DNA of 64,000 bases. It comes from Macrolepiota albuminosa. Its lineage: Eukaryota > Basidiomycota > Agaricomycetes > Agaricales > Agaricaceae. Where the stretch lies: NCBI GenBank assembly GCA_027475525.1, contig JAMWFC010000115.1, positions 248,001 through 312,000 on the forward strand. The letters are read 5' to 3'. Of the stretch, positions 33,681-45,577 are shown piece after piece (position 1 is the stretch's first letter; every line of letters begins with the position of its first letter). Made by a program: the position numbers and the translations under genes. The notes beneath the pieces are model-generated. The model saw nothing but the letters and a program-made list of their open reading frames with translations. It was not told the origin of the DNA and did no database searches.

Positions 33681-36600
33681 CTACTGCCGTCTGTGAATCC
33701 TGCGCCCGGGAAGGTCGTTTCCCGGGTGCTGTTGTTGGAAGTCCTGGAGCTTGTCGAGGGCGCCTTCAAGGTTTCCGGGCGGTTCCCAAGTGTCATCTTC
33801 CGGGCCGTATCCCTTCCACCGTACAACGAAGTGGGGCCGTCCATGTATATTCCGGGAGTCGAGGATGTCTTCAACCTCGTAGTGGTACTCGTCCTCAACC
33901 TCGACTGGGGGAGGGGGCTCGGGGCGTTGTTCGGGGAAGGGATCCTGGGAGTGCCGTTCCAGGAGGCAGACGTGGAATACCGGGTGCAGACCCTTTAGTC
34001 CCAGGGGAAGCTCGATCTTGTAGACATGGGATGAGACCTTCTTCAATATTTTGAATGGGCCGAGGTGCTTGTGATCGAGTTTTGGGGAGGGTCAGCGGGT
34101 GCGGAGGTGGCGTCGATCTAACCATACCTTTGTCCTGGGGGTCCAGTCAGGGGTGTCTTCCCGTTTCCAGTCAGCGTGTTTCGCATAGGCCTGGTTCGCG
34201 GTGTTGATCTCTTCTCAGAAAAACTCGTGAAGGGACTGGAGATCCCGGGCGACCTCATGGGCGGCATGCGACGGGATGTCCCGGAGCGAGAGTGTCAGTC
34301 GAGGGTGGTCTCCCTTGTTGGCAAAGAAGGGGGATACCCCGGTGGCAGAGTGCGGTGTGTTGTTGTAGGTGAACTCGGCCAGGGGGAGCTCGGCGCGCCA
34401 GTCGTCCTGCAAGTAGTTGACATACAGTCGGAGGTACTGCTCGAGGGACTGGTTGACCCTTTCGGTTTGGCCGTTGGTTTCAGGATGGTAGGCGGTAGAG
34501 AGGTTAGTCTTTACTTCAAGTGCCTTACACAGAGAAGTCCAAAACTTGGACACGAAGAGGGGGCCATGGTCGGAGACAATGTCGTCCGGGAGTCCATGTT
34601 TGGCGAAGACGTGCTCGAGGAACAGCCGGGTGAAGTCCAGGGCGGTGTCTGTGGTGTGGCAGGGTAGGAAGATGCCCTGTTTGGTTAGCCTGCACACAAC
34701 GATGAGAATGGCATCGAACCCTTCAGATTCCGGGAGTTCGACGATGTGGTCCAGGGATATGGAGGACCAGGAGCGTTGTCCAACCGGCAGGGGTTTCAGG
34801 AGTCCATATGGTCGGTGTTGGGGGACCTCAGCCCAGAGGCAGAGTTCGCATGATCGAATATAACGGGTCCATCCTTCTTCAACCCTGGCCAAAAGTAAGT
34901 CCGGGAAATAAGCTGGAGGGTCTTACGTATTCCAGAGTGTCCCCGGAGCTTGTGGTCGTGGTGTTGACGGAGGACATCGTAGCGGAGTCGGGTGTAGTCC
35001 GGGACGTAGATGCAGCTGTCCCGGAGAAGGAGTTTTTTGTCGGGGGACAAGAAGAAGGCGGGGTTCCGGTTGGTCCCTTCGGGGGGGTTGCAGGGGTCGT
35101 GGTCGGTGAAGTACTTGTCCTGGGGGGTGCAGTGGATCTGGCTCAGGGTCCCTTCGTTGTTTAGGAGCAGTACGGCATTCAGATGTTCGGGAGGGATCAC
35201 CACATGATGATTGAACGCATTGCATTCCGCCTCGAACGATTTCTTGGAATAGACATCTGGTCGATGGGTGAGGGCATCAGGTTTAGCTCCGAGTCATCCT
35301 GGGCGGTACTGGATCGTGAAATCGTATTCCGAGAGAACCTCGGACTATCGGGCCTGCCGTCGACTAAGTTGCTTGGTCGTGGTGAAGTACTGCAGGTTGT
35401 TGTGATCCGAGTAGACCTGAATCTGGTGCCGGGCTCCCTCGAGGTAGGCTCATCATTGCTTGAAGGCTTTGACGATGGCGAGGAGCTCCTTGTCGTAGAT
35501 GTCATAGTTGAGCTCGGCGTCGATCATGGACCGGGTGTAGAAGGCGACTGGCCGGGGCTCCCCACCGTCAGATTTCATCTGTGAGAGAATTCTGGCGATG
35601 GCGTAGTCGGAGGCGTCGCATTCTAGGATAATTGGGAGGGTCAGGTCGTAGTGCTGGAGTACGGGGGTGGCTGTGAAAGCCTCCTTGAGCAGGTTAAAGA
35701 CGCTCTGGCACTTACTGTCCCAGCTCCAGGTGATGTCCTTGCACGTGAGCCGGTTGAGAGGTTTCGTGATACCGGAGTAGTTATCTATGAACCTCTGGTA
35801 GAAATTAGCGAAACCTAACAAGGACTGTACTTCCTTGACGTTCTGGGGTTGCGGCCAGTTGACGATGGCCTCGACCTTGTGGGGATCCATACGAACGCCG
35901 TTCAGGAATACGATGACGCCAAGATACTCAACCTTTTCCGTGTGGAACGAACACTTCTCGGGCTTGGCGTGGAGGTTGTGCTCCCGGAAGCGTTTGAGGA
36001 CTTGCCGGACATGCTTCTGGTGGTCCTCCTTTGAGTCGGAGTAGATGAGTATGTCGTCCAGGTAGACTATCATGAAGACATCGCTCATGTCATAGAAGAT
36101 GTCGTTCATGAAGTATTGGAACATGGCGGGGGAGTTAGTCATTCTGAAAGGCATCACAAGATACTCAAACAGACCATACCGTGTGTGGAACGCGGTCTTC
36201 CACTCGTGTCCCAGGGCAATGCGGACGTTGTTGTAACCGGAGCAGAGGTCGATCTTTGTGTAAACCTTGGCACTGCGGAGTCGATCGACCAGATCGCCGA
36301 TGAGCAGGAGCAGGTAGTGGTTCTTCTTGGTGATCTTATTGAGTCCTCAGTAGTCGACGCAGAGTCGGAGCGAGCCGTCCTTCTTCTTGGCAAATAGAAC
36401 TGGGGCTCCGGCGGCAGAGGCAGAGGGTCGGATGAATCCCTTACCGAGCATTTCGTCGAGGTAGTCCTTGAGGGCCCGGAGTTCGACCTCCGACATGTTG
36501 TATACCTTGCCGAAAGGGGGGGTGGCTCCTTCCTCGAGGTCGATGGTGTGATCATAGGGGCGGTGAGGGGGGATCTCCTTGGTGTCTTCTTCGGAGAATA

Positions 36601-38055
36601 CGTCAGCGAACTCATGATACTCCAGGGGAACTACTTCTCAGAGGATTTGCTCCTTGGTTTTCTTTTCTGGGGGAATAGCGTCCCCTTGTAGATGTTCTTC
36701 CAAGAGAGAGGGCGAGGTGTGTAGCTGAAACGTGGGAGTTCCATCCCTCATGAGGCAGGCGAAGGGGGCGGCCCCGATGATCCTAATGTCGAGGGTGTTC
36801 AGGTCGATTGGAGTCGCGGATGCTTTGGCCGGAGCGGGTGTGACACGTGTCTGAGACCAGTTGGGGTAGTTCGGCCCTTTGTACTTGTTCCGAAGAATGT
36901 TTGGGGATCGATCAGGGGCCTTGCGGTCTCAGACGGGTGTGGGGGGCACGGCAGTCGTCCCAGGGGTGTCGGGCGTCGGGTCGCTTCCTAGGGCCCAGAG
37001 GTGCACGGCAGTTGAGGGGTGGTCTTCAGGTCCCGGAAAAGTCATGGTGAGCATCCTCCAATCGATGTCGGGGTTCGTGTCACGCAGCCAGGGTAGTCCC
37101 AGCACCATCGGGTCGATTCGTGAAGTCGTGTGACCAGGAAGTCGGAGGTGAACTCGTAGTCGTTGTCCAGGGTCACGCGTCCCAAGTGAGACCTCTGGAT
37201 GGGGCCAGAGGAGGAGGGGGTGCCGTTGAGGCGTTGCAGGCGGAGGGGCTGGTCGAGGGAGTCATGGGGGAGGTCGAGAGCGTCGCTGATGAAAACTCTG
37301 GTGGCTCCGCTGTTGATGAGGGCCGATATCGGTCCCAGAGCGCCGTACAGCCTGGCATTGATGACGAAGGATCGGGACAAGCAGGACTGGAGTCCAGGGG
37401 GTGGTGGGGGCCCGTCCTTCAGGGTAGGGTTTGAAGAGTGGAGGATGTCAAAGGGAAGTTGCTGGTCGTCGGGCATCGGGTCCCGGGTCAGGCAAAGGGT
37501 AAGATGTCGCCAATCGATGCAGGGGTTGGTATCTCGGAGCCACAGGAGCCCTAGGACCAGGGGTGTGGAAGGGTGGAGTTTGGTTATCAACATCCGGAGG
37601 GTGTGAGTCTGTCCGTTGGTGAAAGTAATGGGCATACGCACGAAGTGAGTAATGTCCCCCGCCGTAGAGGCGTCTCCGTTGAAGAGGCAGAGCCGTACCG
37701 AGACCAGGAGTTGCTGAGCGGGTTCCGGGGCAAAGGTAGACCAAGCTTTGTTGATGAAGTTGTCGGTGGCGCCACTGTCAACGAGGGTGTCGAGGGGGGT
37801 TCCAGAGGGGGTGAGGCGGATTTTGAGGAGGAGGGAGTGTGAAGAATGGGAGGGTAGGTAAGCCATGAGGGTGTCCTGTATGAGTGTCGTGGAGCGAAGA
37901 TGTGAGACCGGGATGGAGAAGATGTCGGGGTCGATTCCGCGATTTAGGGCATCTTCCGGGTCTAAATCGCCGGGTCGTTTTCCGAATACTCGTAGGTGGC
38001 GTCCTCCTCTTCGAAGGTCCAGGTGGCACGTCCCATGACCTGTCGTTGGGGGCAC
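33681..38055 (-). pseudogene. pol: Pol of gypsy D
   Basis: It starts in a frame overlapping the end of Gag by 94 nt (37962-38055), -1 relative to it, as in gypsy E. There are two retropepsin-like domains in a row: LVDSGATDNFI..LVLGLLWL (about 37790-37530) and LINSGATRVFI..DNDYEFTSDFLVT (about 37330-37120), the second with Asn for Asp at the catalytic site. RT carries YLDD at 36053-36064 and MPFRMTNSPAMFQ. RNase H has FYTRSMIDAELNYDIYDKELLAI. Integrase has IRSCELC, LDHIVELPESEG, VSDHGPLFVSKFW and TNGQTERVN. The chromodomain [25 protein letters not shown] lies at about 33880-33740. Several frame changes or stops interrupt it. Confidence 0.9.
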
Positions 38056-40706
38056 TCAGAGATGAAATGGTCTTTCTCACCGCAGAGTATGCACGCGCCT
38101 TCCCTTCTTCGCCATTCCTGCACATCCTTCGGGACTTTGATCCAGAGTCGTTCCTTCTTTTGAAGCCGGTTGGCCCAGAGGGCCTCCTCGTCCCGTTCAT
38201 CGTGGACGTCGAAGTCTTCAGGGTCTTCTGGGGGTTCCTCAGGGCTTGGCGCGTTGCCCAGGTTGTGGGCGGCCACGGTGGCGTTGAGTTGGGCCTGGGG
38301 GCGGACGCCGCTGCCGGGGTTAGCATTGGGTGGGCCGCGACTCACCAGGGGTCGGCCACCAGGGAACACGGGGGGACCGGGGTTCTGACCTTGGGGGTTG
38401 GGGGTTTTGCTGGAGGGCCAAGGGGGTCCTCCCCTAGGGTTCCAGGGGGGTCAGGAGTTTGAGTACTCGCTGCGGTCTTCCCAGTAGCATTGGTCGATCT
38501 GCATGACGAGGGCCTTGTATCCGTCGTAGGAGGGTTGTTTCGGGGTGAGTCGGAGGACGTCCTTGATGCGTTGCGGCAGGGCGCAGCGAAGGGTGTACCG
38601 GAGGGCACTGTAGTTCCAACCTGTCTCGTAAGCTTCCTTTTCAAAATGTATGATGAAAGTAGTGAAACGTTCTTTAGAGCGCATCCGGAGGTTGAAGAGG
38701 TTGTCCTCAGCTTCGGCCACGGTGTTGTAGATCCCAAATTTCCTGCAGAACTTGTCGACGAAGGCTTGCCAGCGGGCGAGTGCCGGGTTGTTGGGGTCGA
38801 ACTGGATAAGGGCCGTGTAGTGGTCGAAGGCGATCCCCTGGAGGTACGAGGCGGCAAAGGCCACTCGGGAGCTGTCAACCTGAAACGTGAGTGGTAGTGG
38901 TCGAAGGCAATCCCCTGGAGGTACGAGGCGGCAAAGGCCACTCGGGAGCTGTCAACCTGAAACGTGAGTGGTTTTGCCTGAAACGTATTGAGACACTGAG
39001 TAAGGAATGTACACCATTTTCAGGGGTCCCGGCCCGTGAATGCATCAGGTTTTTGAATGTCCAGACGTCCTTTGCGGGTGAGGGCATTGCGAGCGTCATC
39101 CGGTCCAGTAGCGTTATGGGGAGGGGGGCCGGCATTGTAGTAGTAGTAATAATGGTTACCTCCCCCTCCTTGTGGAGGAAACGCACCGAGGGCAGGACCC
39201 CACCTGCCTAGAGGGCCTCCTCCAGGTGGCTCACCTGGGGGTCCGTGCCCGGGAGGTCCGTTGTTCCAGGAGGGTTCATTCCTGCCGGGGGGTGGCGAAG
39301 GTGGGGGGCCTGGGGGTCATCCTTGAGGCTCGAATGGGGGCGGCGGAGGCGGTCGGGGAGGATTCGGTGGTGTCGGGTCAATCTGAGGGGGGCCGGGTGT
39401 GGGTGCGGGTGCCAGGTTGCGTGGAGGATGTTCAATCCGGGAAGGTCACGCTTGCATCGGAGGCCGTGGGGGGTTCCGCAGATCGAAGTGGGGTGGGGGG
39501 TCGCGGCGGAAGTTGCGTTCCAGAGGGGCCGGGGCTGACATAGGGGGCGGTACCGGGACGGGCGCGGGCACGGGGCGTGGTTCATTGTTGCCACGCATGA
39601 GCTCGTCGATGTAGCACAGCGTGTTGTCCGTGCTAGGGGTGTCTGCGTGGGGTCTACCAGGGTTCGCCAGGGCCGGGGATCAGGCATTGTCCATTTGCAG
39701 GAGGGGTTCCAGGGGTCTCTGGGGCTGTCCCCAGGTCTCGAAGGTGCTAGGAACAGAGTTAGCCCTACGGTGAGTGGACAAGCCTACCGTGCAGGCAGCG
39801 GGCTGATCGAATAGCCCTCCTGTCAGGTTAAGGGACTGTAGTATGGCCGAGGCGTTTTGCCGCTCTTCCCATTGTCGTTGTTCGGGGGTGGGGACCGTGG
39901 AGGCTGCCAGGGTTGCCGGGGCCGGCTCCGGGGGTTCCCATCGAATGTGAATCGAGCGACCTGGGTCCGCAGGGTCGTTGAGAGGTCGAGGGGAGGGGGA
40001 CGCGTGGACTTCATCGAGCAGCTGCTGCAATTCTTCTCGGAGGATCGTATTGCGCCTATACTTTACCATAGTTTGCTCTGGGAGTTCTCCTCGTGTGAGG
40101 CGATCCCCGAATTCGACCAAGCAGTGGGCCCATTCCTCTGGAGTGTCTGTGAAGTCGTCGTGTCTGAGTTCCATGAGTAGCGTCCTTGCCCATTGCGCGA
40201 AGTCCTCCAGCGAGATCCTCAGCGAGCGGAGCACTTTATCCCGTTGCTGTTCGTAGTCCTCAAGGCATCGTCGTCCCATTGGCGAGGGGAGAGTCCGAGC
40301 GGGTGGTGCAGCGGTTGGGTAGTGTCGAGGGGGATAGTCGTAGCTGAGAGGTCCCCAGGGTTGGGGGGCAGGGCGCTGGTAACCGTAGTAGGGGGTGGGT
40401 GCAAAGGGGCCCTTGCTGGGGAGAATCGGGCGAGGTCTCCGGCAAGCCCCCAGGAATGCTCTGGTACGAGGGGACCTCCACGGGTTGTGCCATGGCTAAG
40501 TTGGGCGGAGGGGCCCAGCTAGCTGAGGGCCCCAGATCATAGAGGAATGGGTCGGGGGCCCAGTGGCGGTGGAGGTACGGAGGTTCGTACGGGAGGGGTA
40601 GATAGACAGGGCGGGGGGTCTGTGCGGAGTAATGCTCGGGTACCGGGCGCCTGTAGAGGTTGGTCTGGTAGCCCGTGGAGTAGTAGGTGTGAGTATACGT
40701 AGCCAT
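37962..40706 (-). pseudogene. gag: Gag of gypsy D
   Basis: It starts at ATG 40706 (MATYTHTYY). The N-terminal half is Pro/Tyr-rich; then MGRRCLEDYEQQRDKV and a coiled segment; a Pro-rich stretch; GGGGNHYYYYYNAG; FTGRDP followed by TGA (39020-39022) and KWCTFLTQCL; then the capsid-like YLQGIAFDHYTALIQFDP.. block (38864-38450); and a canonical zinc knuckle CILCGEKDHFISEC (about 38060-38100). A 77-bp tandem duplication (about 38817-38970) breaks the capsid frame and is probably not real. The TGA at 39020 is shared with gypsy E. Confidence 0.85.
38817..38970. repeat. tandem duplication, period 77 bp (no. 4)
   Basis: TGGTCGAAGGC starts at 38821 and 38898; the copies differ at one base (G/A). It lies in the Gag capsid region of gypsy D. 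Confidence 0.95.
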
Positions 40707-40726
40707 CAAGAACGGTGTAAGGAGGG

Positions 40727-40739
40727 AGTCTTGATATTA
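40727..40739 (-). promoter_or_regulatory. self-complementary primer-binding site of gypsy D
   Basis: On the minus strand TAATATCAAGACT follows the 5' LTR directly and is exactly complementary to a segment of the LTR at 41105-41117. The same holds in gypsy E. Confidence 0.7.
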
Positions 40740-41473
40740 TGTCAGGTTCCGCTGAGTCAGGGGCTTTCCGGGAAAGCAACGCCCTTACAATGCGGACTTG
40801 ACCTACGAATACTCGGGTGTCTGGAACTCCGGGGCTAGGACTCCGGGGTTCAAGACGTGGACAGGGAAATCCCGGGAGAGGGGACTTAGTCCGGGGGTTT
40901 TGGGTGGTGGTAACTGGGGAGTTCGGGTGGGGGTCGAGTCGTGAACCGGAGGTTCTAAGACGAGACCAAGTTAGTAAGTTAAAGTCACAAAGTGCATACC
41001 AGTCTTAGAGCACGCGAGTATCCAAGCGTGCCAGTCAATGCGTACCAGTCAAATAAAGGGCACGCAACAATTCAAGTAACCAAGTGAAAACAGTATAAGC
41101 AGTGTAATATCAAGACTAGCGAATACAACAGGGAGCTATGCTATAAGTACTACAGGGCCGGGTCTTGGGGTTCCAGAGTGTCTGGGATGGGTCCTGGGAG
41201 TCATTGAGTAGCGGGCAGGGACTGTATACCTGGATCGCACGTATGAGGTGCGCGATCAATTGGCACGGGGGCAGCTGTGATGCGTGATGCGTGATGGCTG
41301 GGAGCGAGCCGTGTGATCCGATCGTTGATCGGGGCTGGTGGCGGCTGATGGCGGTCCTTGATGCGCATGATGGCGGTGTCGGTGGTTGTGATGGTGGGGC
41401 GTGTCCTGTGGGGTCGGAGGGAGGGTCCTGGGTGGTGTTCCGGGGGTGGATCCGGAGGGGAGGGGTCGTGACA
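40740..41473 (-). repeat. 5' LTR of gypsy D
   Basis: 734 bp. It lacks a short segment present in the 3' LTR (around 31612-31622), and a few substitutions separate the two. Its outer end (41473) is followed by GCTGT. Confidence 0.95.
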
Positions 41474-41478
41474 GCTGT

Positions 41479-44143
41479 GTTGGATTTGACAAATGCATCC
41501 TGACCATGTGCCATTGACGGCTGTTTCGACTTCATTTAGGTTATACAAATGGTTGGTGATGCCGATGGGTCTTTGCAATGCATCTGCTATTCAACAGCAT
41601 CGTATGATGGCAGCACTTTGTGAATATATTGGGAAAATTTGCCATGTATACCTGGACAATATTGTTATATGGTCTGACACATTGGAAGAGCATTATGAAA
41701 ACATCCATAAAATTTTAGAAGCTCTATGCAGAGCATGTATGTTCATAAATTTGAAAAAGTCACATTTGTAGCAAACAAGCATTGACTTTCTCAGGCATCA
41801 CATATCAGCTAACGGCATCGAGGCTGACAGTAAGAAAGTTGAGCGCATTCTGGTGTGGCTGACACCATGGTCTGCAAAGGATGTCACGTCCTTTTTGGGA
41901 CTGGTGAGATATATTGCAGGTTTCTTGCTGAAATTGGCAGAATATACAGGAGTATTGAACACATTAACGACACAGGAATGTCAATGAGAATTTCCCACAT
42001 GGTCATGGAAACACAAGTGTGCATTTGATAGTATCAAGGAACTAGTGATCAGCTGTAATTGTTTGACTACTACTGATCATAATGATCTATCAAAAACAAT
42101 TTATGTGACAACTAATGCAAGTGATTTTCGGTCGGGCGGTGTCTTATCTTTTGGGACCTCATGGGAATTGGCTTGACCTGTCATCTTTGAAAGTCAAACA
42201 TTTAAGGGCGCAGAATTAAACTATCCAGTGCATGAGAAAGAGTTACTTGCCATTGTACAGGCATTAAAAAAATGGCATGCAGACCTCTTTGGATCACAGT
42301 TTGTCATTTTCACAGACCATAAAACACTGTTAAACTTCAAAGATCAATGTGACCTGTCGAGATGGCAAGCATGCTGGATGGAATTTTTGTTGCAATTTGA
42401 CTATAAGATAGTTTATGTCAAGGGCAAAGACAACATGGTAGCGGACGCCTTATCAAGGCTTCCTGATGACTTACCAGATTTAAGTGTGTCAGAACAGAAT
42501 GCCCACATGCTGGCAGATATGCATGACAACAACCTTATCAGCGAATGCATTGGTGCGGTATTGCTAGTTGGGAAAACATCCCCATTTAATGCTGCTTTTT
42601 TGCTGGCCAGAGAAAGAATTGTGTCACACAAAGCTGTCATGGCAATACAGGTGATAACAGTCGACGAGTCCTTGTTGAACGAGTTGTAGGCTGGATATGA
42701 AAAAGACCCCTGATGTAAGAACCTAATATTGGCATCCCAGAGTATGCATTTCTTGGTACAAAAAGATGGATTGTGGTTTTTAGGCTCACAATTAATGGTG
42801 CCCTGAGTAGGCAATGTCTACAAACAACTTTTTCAACTGGCTCATAATTCCTTAGGACATTTTGGATTTCAGAAGGCTTATAACATGATGTGTTGGTCTT
42901 ACTATTGGCCCAAGATGCAAAGAGATCTGGAGGAAGGGTATATTCCAGCCTGTGCAGAGTGTCAACAGTATAAGTCACCGCCATCTCAACCTATGAGTCC
43001 TCTTCATCTGTTACCCATACCAGACAATTGAGGGCAGTCTGTTGTGATGGACTTTGTTGGGCCTTTACCTGAAGACAACAGTTACAATTGCATCTTAACC
43101 ATGACAGATTGTCTTCATTTAGACATTTAGATCATACCAACTCAAATTGATATCACAGCACCGCAGTTGGCAGAGCTGTTTTTTGAACATTGATACTATG
43201 AAAACGGTCTTCTATCTGACATTGTGTGTGACAGGGACAAATTTTTTACTTTCCATTTCTGGAAACACATGATGTGGCTGATTGGAGTAAAAATCAAAAT
43301 GTCTACAGCTTACCACCCAGAAATGGATGGCACAAGTGAACGTTTGAATAGAACAATTATTTAGGCATTGCAATTTCACATCAACAGGACTCAAAAGGGG
43401 TGGGCATGTGCACTGCAATGCATGCAATTTGATATCATGAACACAGTAAATAAGTCGACTGGGTTTTCTCCATTTCAGCTAAGAATGCGACAAAGTCCCC
43501 ACCTTGTTCCACCACTATTGCCGGTGCTCGAACAAGTTGGTTTGGAAGAAGAAACACCACAGCGTGTAATTGACAGATTGGCAGTTAACATGGCAATGGC
43601 ACAAGATAATCTGGTGCAAGCCAAGATCCAGCAGGCAGCTCAGGCAAATAAATCTTGTTTGAATGACTGTAAATTCCAAATTGGGGTCAGAGTTTTAGTC
43701 TGTACACAGGACAAGTGATGGCAGTACTAAGAAGAGGAGTCACAAGTGTGCAGCAAAGCTAATGCCCCGGTATAACTGTCCTTTTGTGGTGACTTACATT
43801 CATCTAGATTTTTTGAATGTCACTGTCTTCAGGCTAAATAACCCTGAAGCATATGGACAATATCACACGTTGAAACTGCTCTTTTACCACAAAAATGATG
43901 CCCTTCTGTTCTCCTCTCGAGAATATAAAGAGCCAGGTCCTGTTTTTGCACCCAACATGGGACTAGAAGAACACTATGTAGAGAAAATTGTAGACTCACA
44001 AAAAAGAGGCCACAGGTGGCAATACTTAGTCCAATTTTGAAGATATGGACCGGAACATGACAAGTGGAAATCTAGCCAAGACCTCGCAAACAATGAGGCT
44101 CTTGACACCTGGTTGGTGGTGGATGGTAGGTGTTCAGTTTGAT
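41479..44143 (+). pseudogene. pol: rest of Pol of gypsy C (RT, RNase H, integrase, chromodomain)
   Basis: It resumes the RT broken at 30893: MHPDHVPLTAV, WLVMPMGLCNAS, then YLDN at 41648-41659, where the second catalytic Asp is Asn (GAC to AAC). RNase H has YPVHEKELLAIVQAL, FTDHKTLLNF and VKGKDNMVADALSRLP. Integrase has a zinc-binding part with C-x2-C (CAECQQY), VMDFVGPLPED, CDRDKFFTFHFW and MDGTSERLNR. A degenerate chromodomain EEHYVEKIVDSQ..RYGPEHDKWKS lies at 43969-44070. At least ten in-frame stops occur. Confidence 0.85.
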
Positions 44144-44294
44144 CTGTTCCTTTTTGCCATGTGCCTGCTGCCGGTAGCTTTTCCCCCCAGGGTTTTTGAC
44201 ACACCCATGTGAGCAGTTTGTTTATATCTTACTAACATTGTTCTCTCTTGTTTCATTTTCTTACATGTCACAATTTTTTTTGGATGGGGAGGGG

Positions 44295-44485
44295 TGTAAT
44301 CCTACGATTACAACCACTCAGTATTTAGTTGTGTTTGTTAGTGCTTATTTTGGGAGATTGTTGATCCTGCCAAAATACGGTGGTGACTGATCTCTCCCTT
44401 GTTCTTTTACCATCGTTCTCTACATGCATATATTTACACTTCATTGTCTGTTTGGTGCTGGTCTAAGTGTGGACAACATCCTACA
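44295..44485 (+). repeat. right LTR of gypsy C
   Basis: 191 bp, TGTAATCCTACG..ATCCTACA, preceded by the purine run GGGGAGGGG. GATAC follows at 44486-44490. Confidence 0.95.
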
Positions 44486-44499
44486 GATACCTATTTAAT

Positions 44500-44892
44500 A
44501 ACATGATAAAAATGTGTATAACATACAGAAGTAATATATTCTACTTTTCCGAAATTTTCTGATGAATTTTGAGTGAGGGAGCAAGCTCATTGTGTCTGAT
44601 GATAAGCAAGGGGTAGGATCAACTGTCAGCGTTATCTCCAGGCATCCTCAACAAGTATCTGACATGATGTCTGTGATCCGACATTGCTGACATTGCTGAC
44701 AGCATGTCTGATGGCCTCAGCACCACCAGCAATAGTGTCTGACTAGCCAGCCCAACATTTAGAAAGTGAAGTTCAACATTAAAGCCATATTATTGAAGGA
44801 AGCAGTATGTAAAGAAAAACCCGTCTAATTAGACATGGCACATGTATTATGTGCCATGTCTAATTAGATGGGTTAGGTGGTAGCTACAGGTG
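44500..44892 (-). repeat. right terminal inverted repeat of the KDZ element
   Basis: Reverse complement of 10168-about 10545. It contains the hairpin arms TCTAATTAGACATGGCACAT (44823-44842) and their complement, here 20 nt long. It ends CTACAGGTG, followed by TGGTAACA. Confidence 0.75.
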
Positions 44893-44951
44893 TGGTAACA
44901 ACATTGCAATTCTCTAGCAACAATTTACGTATAATGCCAACCAGAGAAAGA

Positions 44952-45186
44952 TGTAATAATACCGAGAGAGATAAAGTGCCTGAGATTGAATCGATCTTTG
45001 ATGGATGTGTGCCTGTAATGGAATGTCATACTTGTACTGGCATCAACAACACTATAGGTATCTATTAGAGTATTACATAAGATAACATCTTGTATTCACT
45101 CTAGTTTTAGTCAATCCAATACTGCGGTCTGATTCAGCACTGTGTAATACACACAAGATTGTTCTAGCTCATAACCAATGGTTACA
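44952..45186 (+). repeat. left LTR of gypsy B (5' limit uncertain)
   Basis: The 3' end GGTTACA is fixed by the 17-nt primer-site sequence shared with gypsy A right after it. TGTAATAATACC at 44952 is the most likely start (235 bp); TGTAATGGAATG at 45014 (173 bp) is the alternative and would be closer to the length and start of the gypsy A LTR. No right LTR remains, so it cannot be decided here. Confidence 0.5.
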
Positions 45187-45572
45187 TTTTTTTGAATCTT
45201 CTGCTATTGGCTTTAGACTCTAGGCTTGTTACCAACTAGGCAACTCATCATCAAAACCTCTCAATTTCTGTTGGCATCATGTCAAAAACGTGCTTTTATA
45301 ACTGGCTCTCTTGATCCAGACCCTCCTTTTTCAGCCACAGATACAGGTGACCTACCTGTGTCCCAAGCTGTAAAGACACAATCCACATATGCTTACCAGC
45401 CCTCATCAAAGCAGGACAAAAATATACCTCACGACATCAGCATGAGCTTTGGAATGCCAGGTGGGCTATCCATATCATGGATGATGTCCATTGTACAGCC
45501 TGGTGGTAAACCAGGGGAGAGATCCATGGTCTCAGGAGTGTCACTATCAGTGAGCCAAATGCTCTTATTGAT

Positions 45573-45577
45573 GTACC
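45573..45577. repeat. target-site duplication of gypsy E (left)
   Basis: GTACC here and at 56357-56361. Confidence 0.9.

Larger units (their letters stand above)
30894..41473 (-). mobile_element. Ty3/gypsy retrotransposon D, full length, with antisense gene
   Basis: A 10,580-bp element in minus orientation: 5' LTR 40740-41473, Gag 40706-37962, Pol 38055-33681, an oppositely directed spliced gene at 31769-33400, 3' LTR 30894-31639, and GCTGT target duplication. It is markedly richer in G+C than the surrounding AT-rich elements. It belongs to the same family as gypsy E and the solo LTR at 60179-60960. A few stops and frame breaks are present; one frame break coincides with a 77-bp duplication. 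Confidence 0.95.
27262..44485 (+). mobile_element. Ty3/gypsy retrotransposon C, containing two further insertions
   Basis: Its LTRs at 27262-27480 and 44295-44485 share most of their sequence, and the flanks carry GATAC. Its coding region is interrupted by a roughly 970-bp insertion inside the protease (29180-30148) and by gypsy D inside the reverse transcriptase (30894-41473). Without these it measures about 5.7 kb. It lies in the KDZ element between the transposase gene and the right inverted repeat. Confidence 0.9.
10168..44892 (-). mobile_element. KDZ DNA transposon expanded by nested insertions
   Basis: The element is bounded by long inverted repeats (10168-about 10545 and about 44500-44892) and a near-perfect 8-bp target-site duplication. 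Removing Tc1 (12156-13991), gypsy A (14830-25791), gypsy C (27262-44485) and their duplications leaves about 4.7 kb. The transposase gene runs on the minus strand from 26523 to 10598. A second, plus-strand ORF fragment lies at 26746-27174. The reading frame resumes precisely across the gypsy A insertion once one GATAA copy is removed, which confirms that the pieces belong together. The copy is non-functional, with several TGA codons and an apparent internal deletion at the Tc1 site. Confidence 0.8.

Noticed and set aside
33037..33681. Long minus-strand frames opposite the gypsy D antisense gene
   Set aside because: They are mirror frames in a very GC-rich, stop-poor region. The plus-strand frame has splice sites and E homology; these do not.
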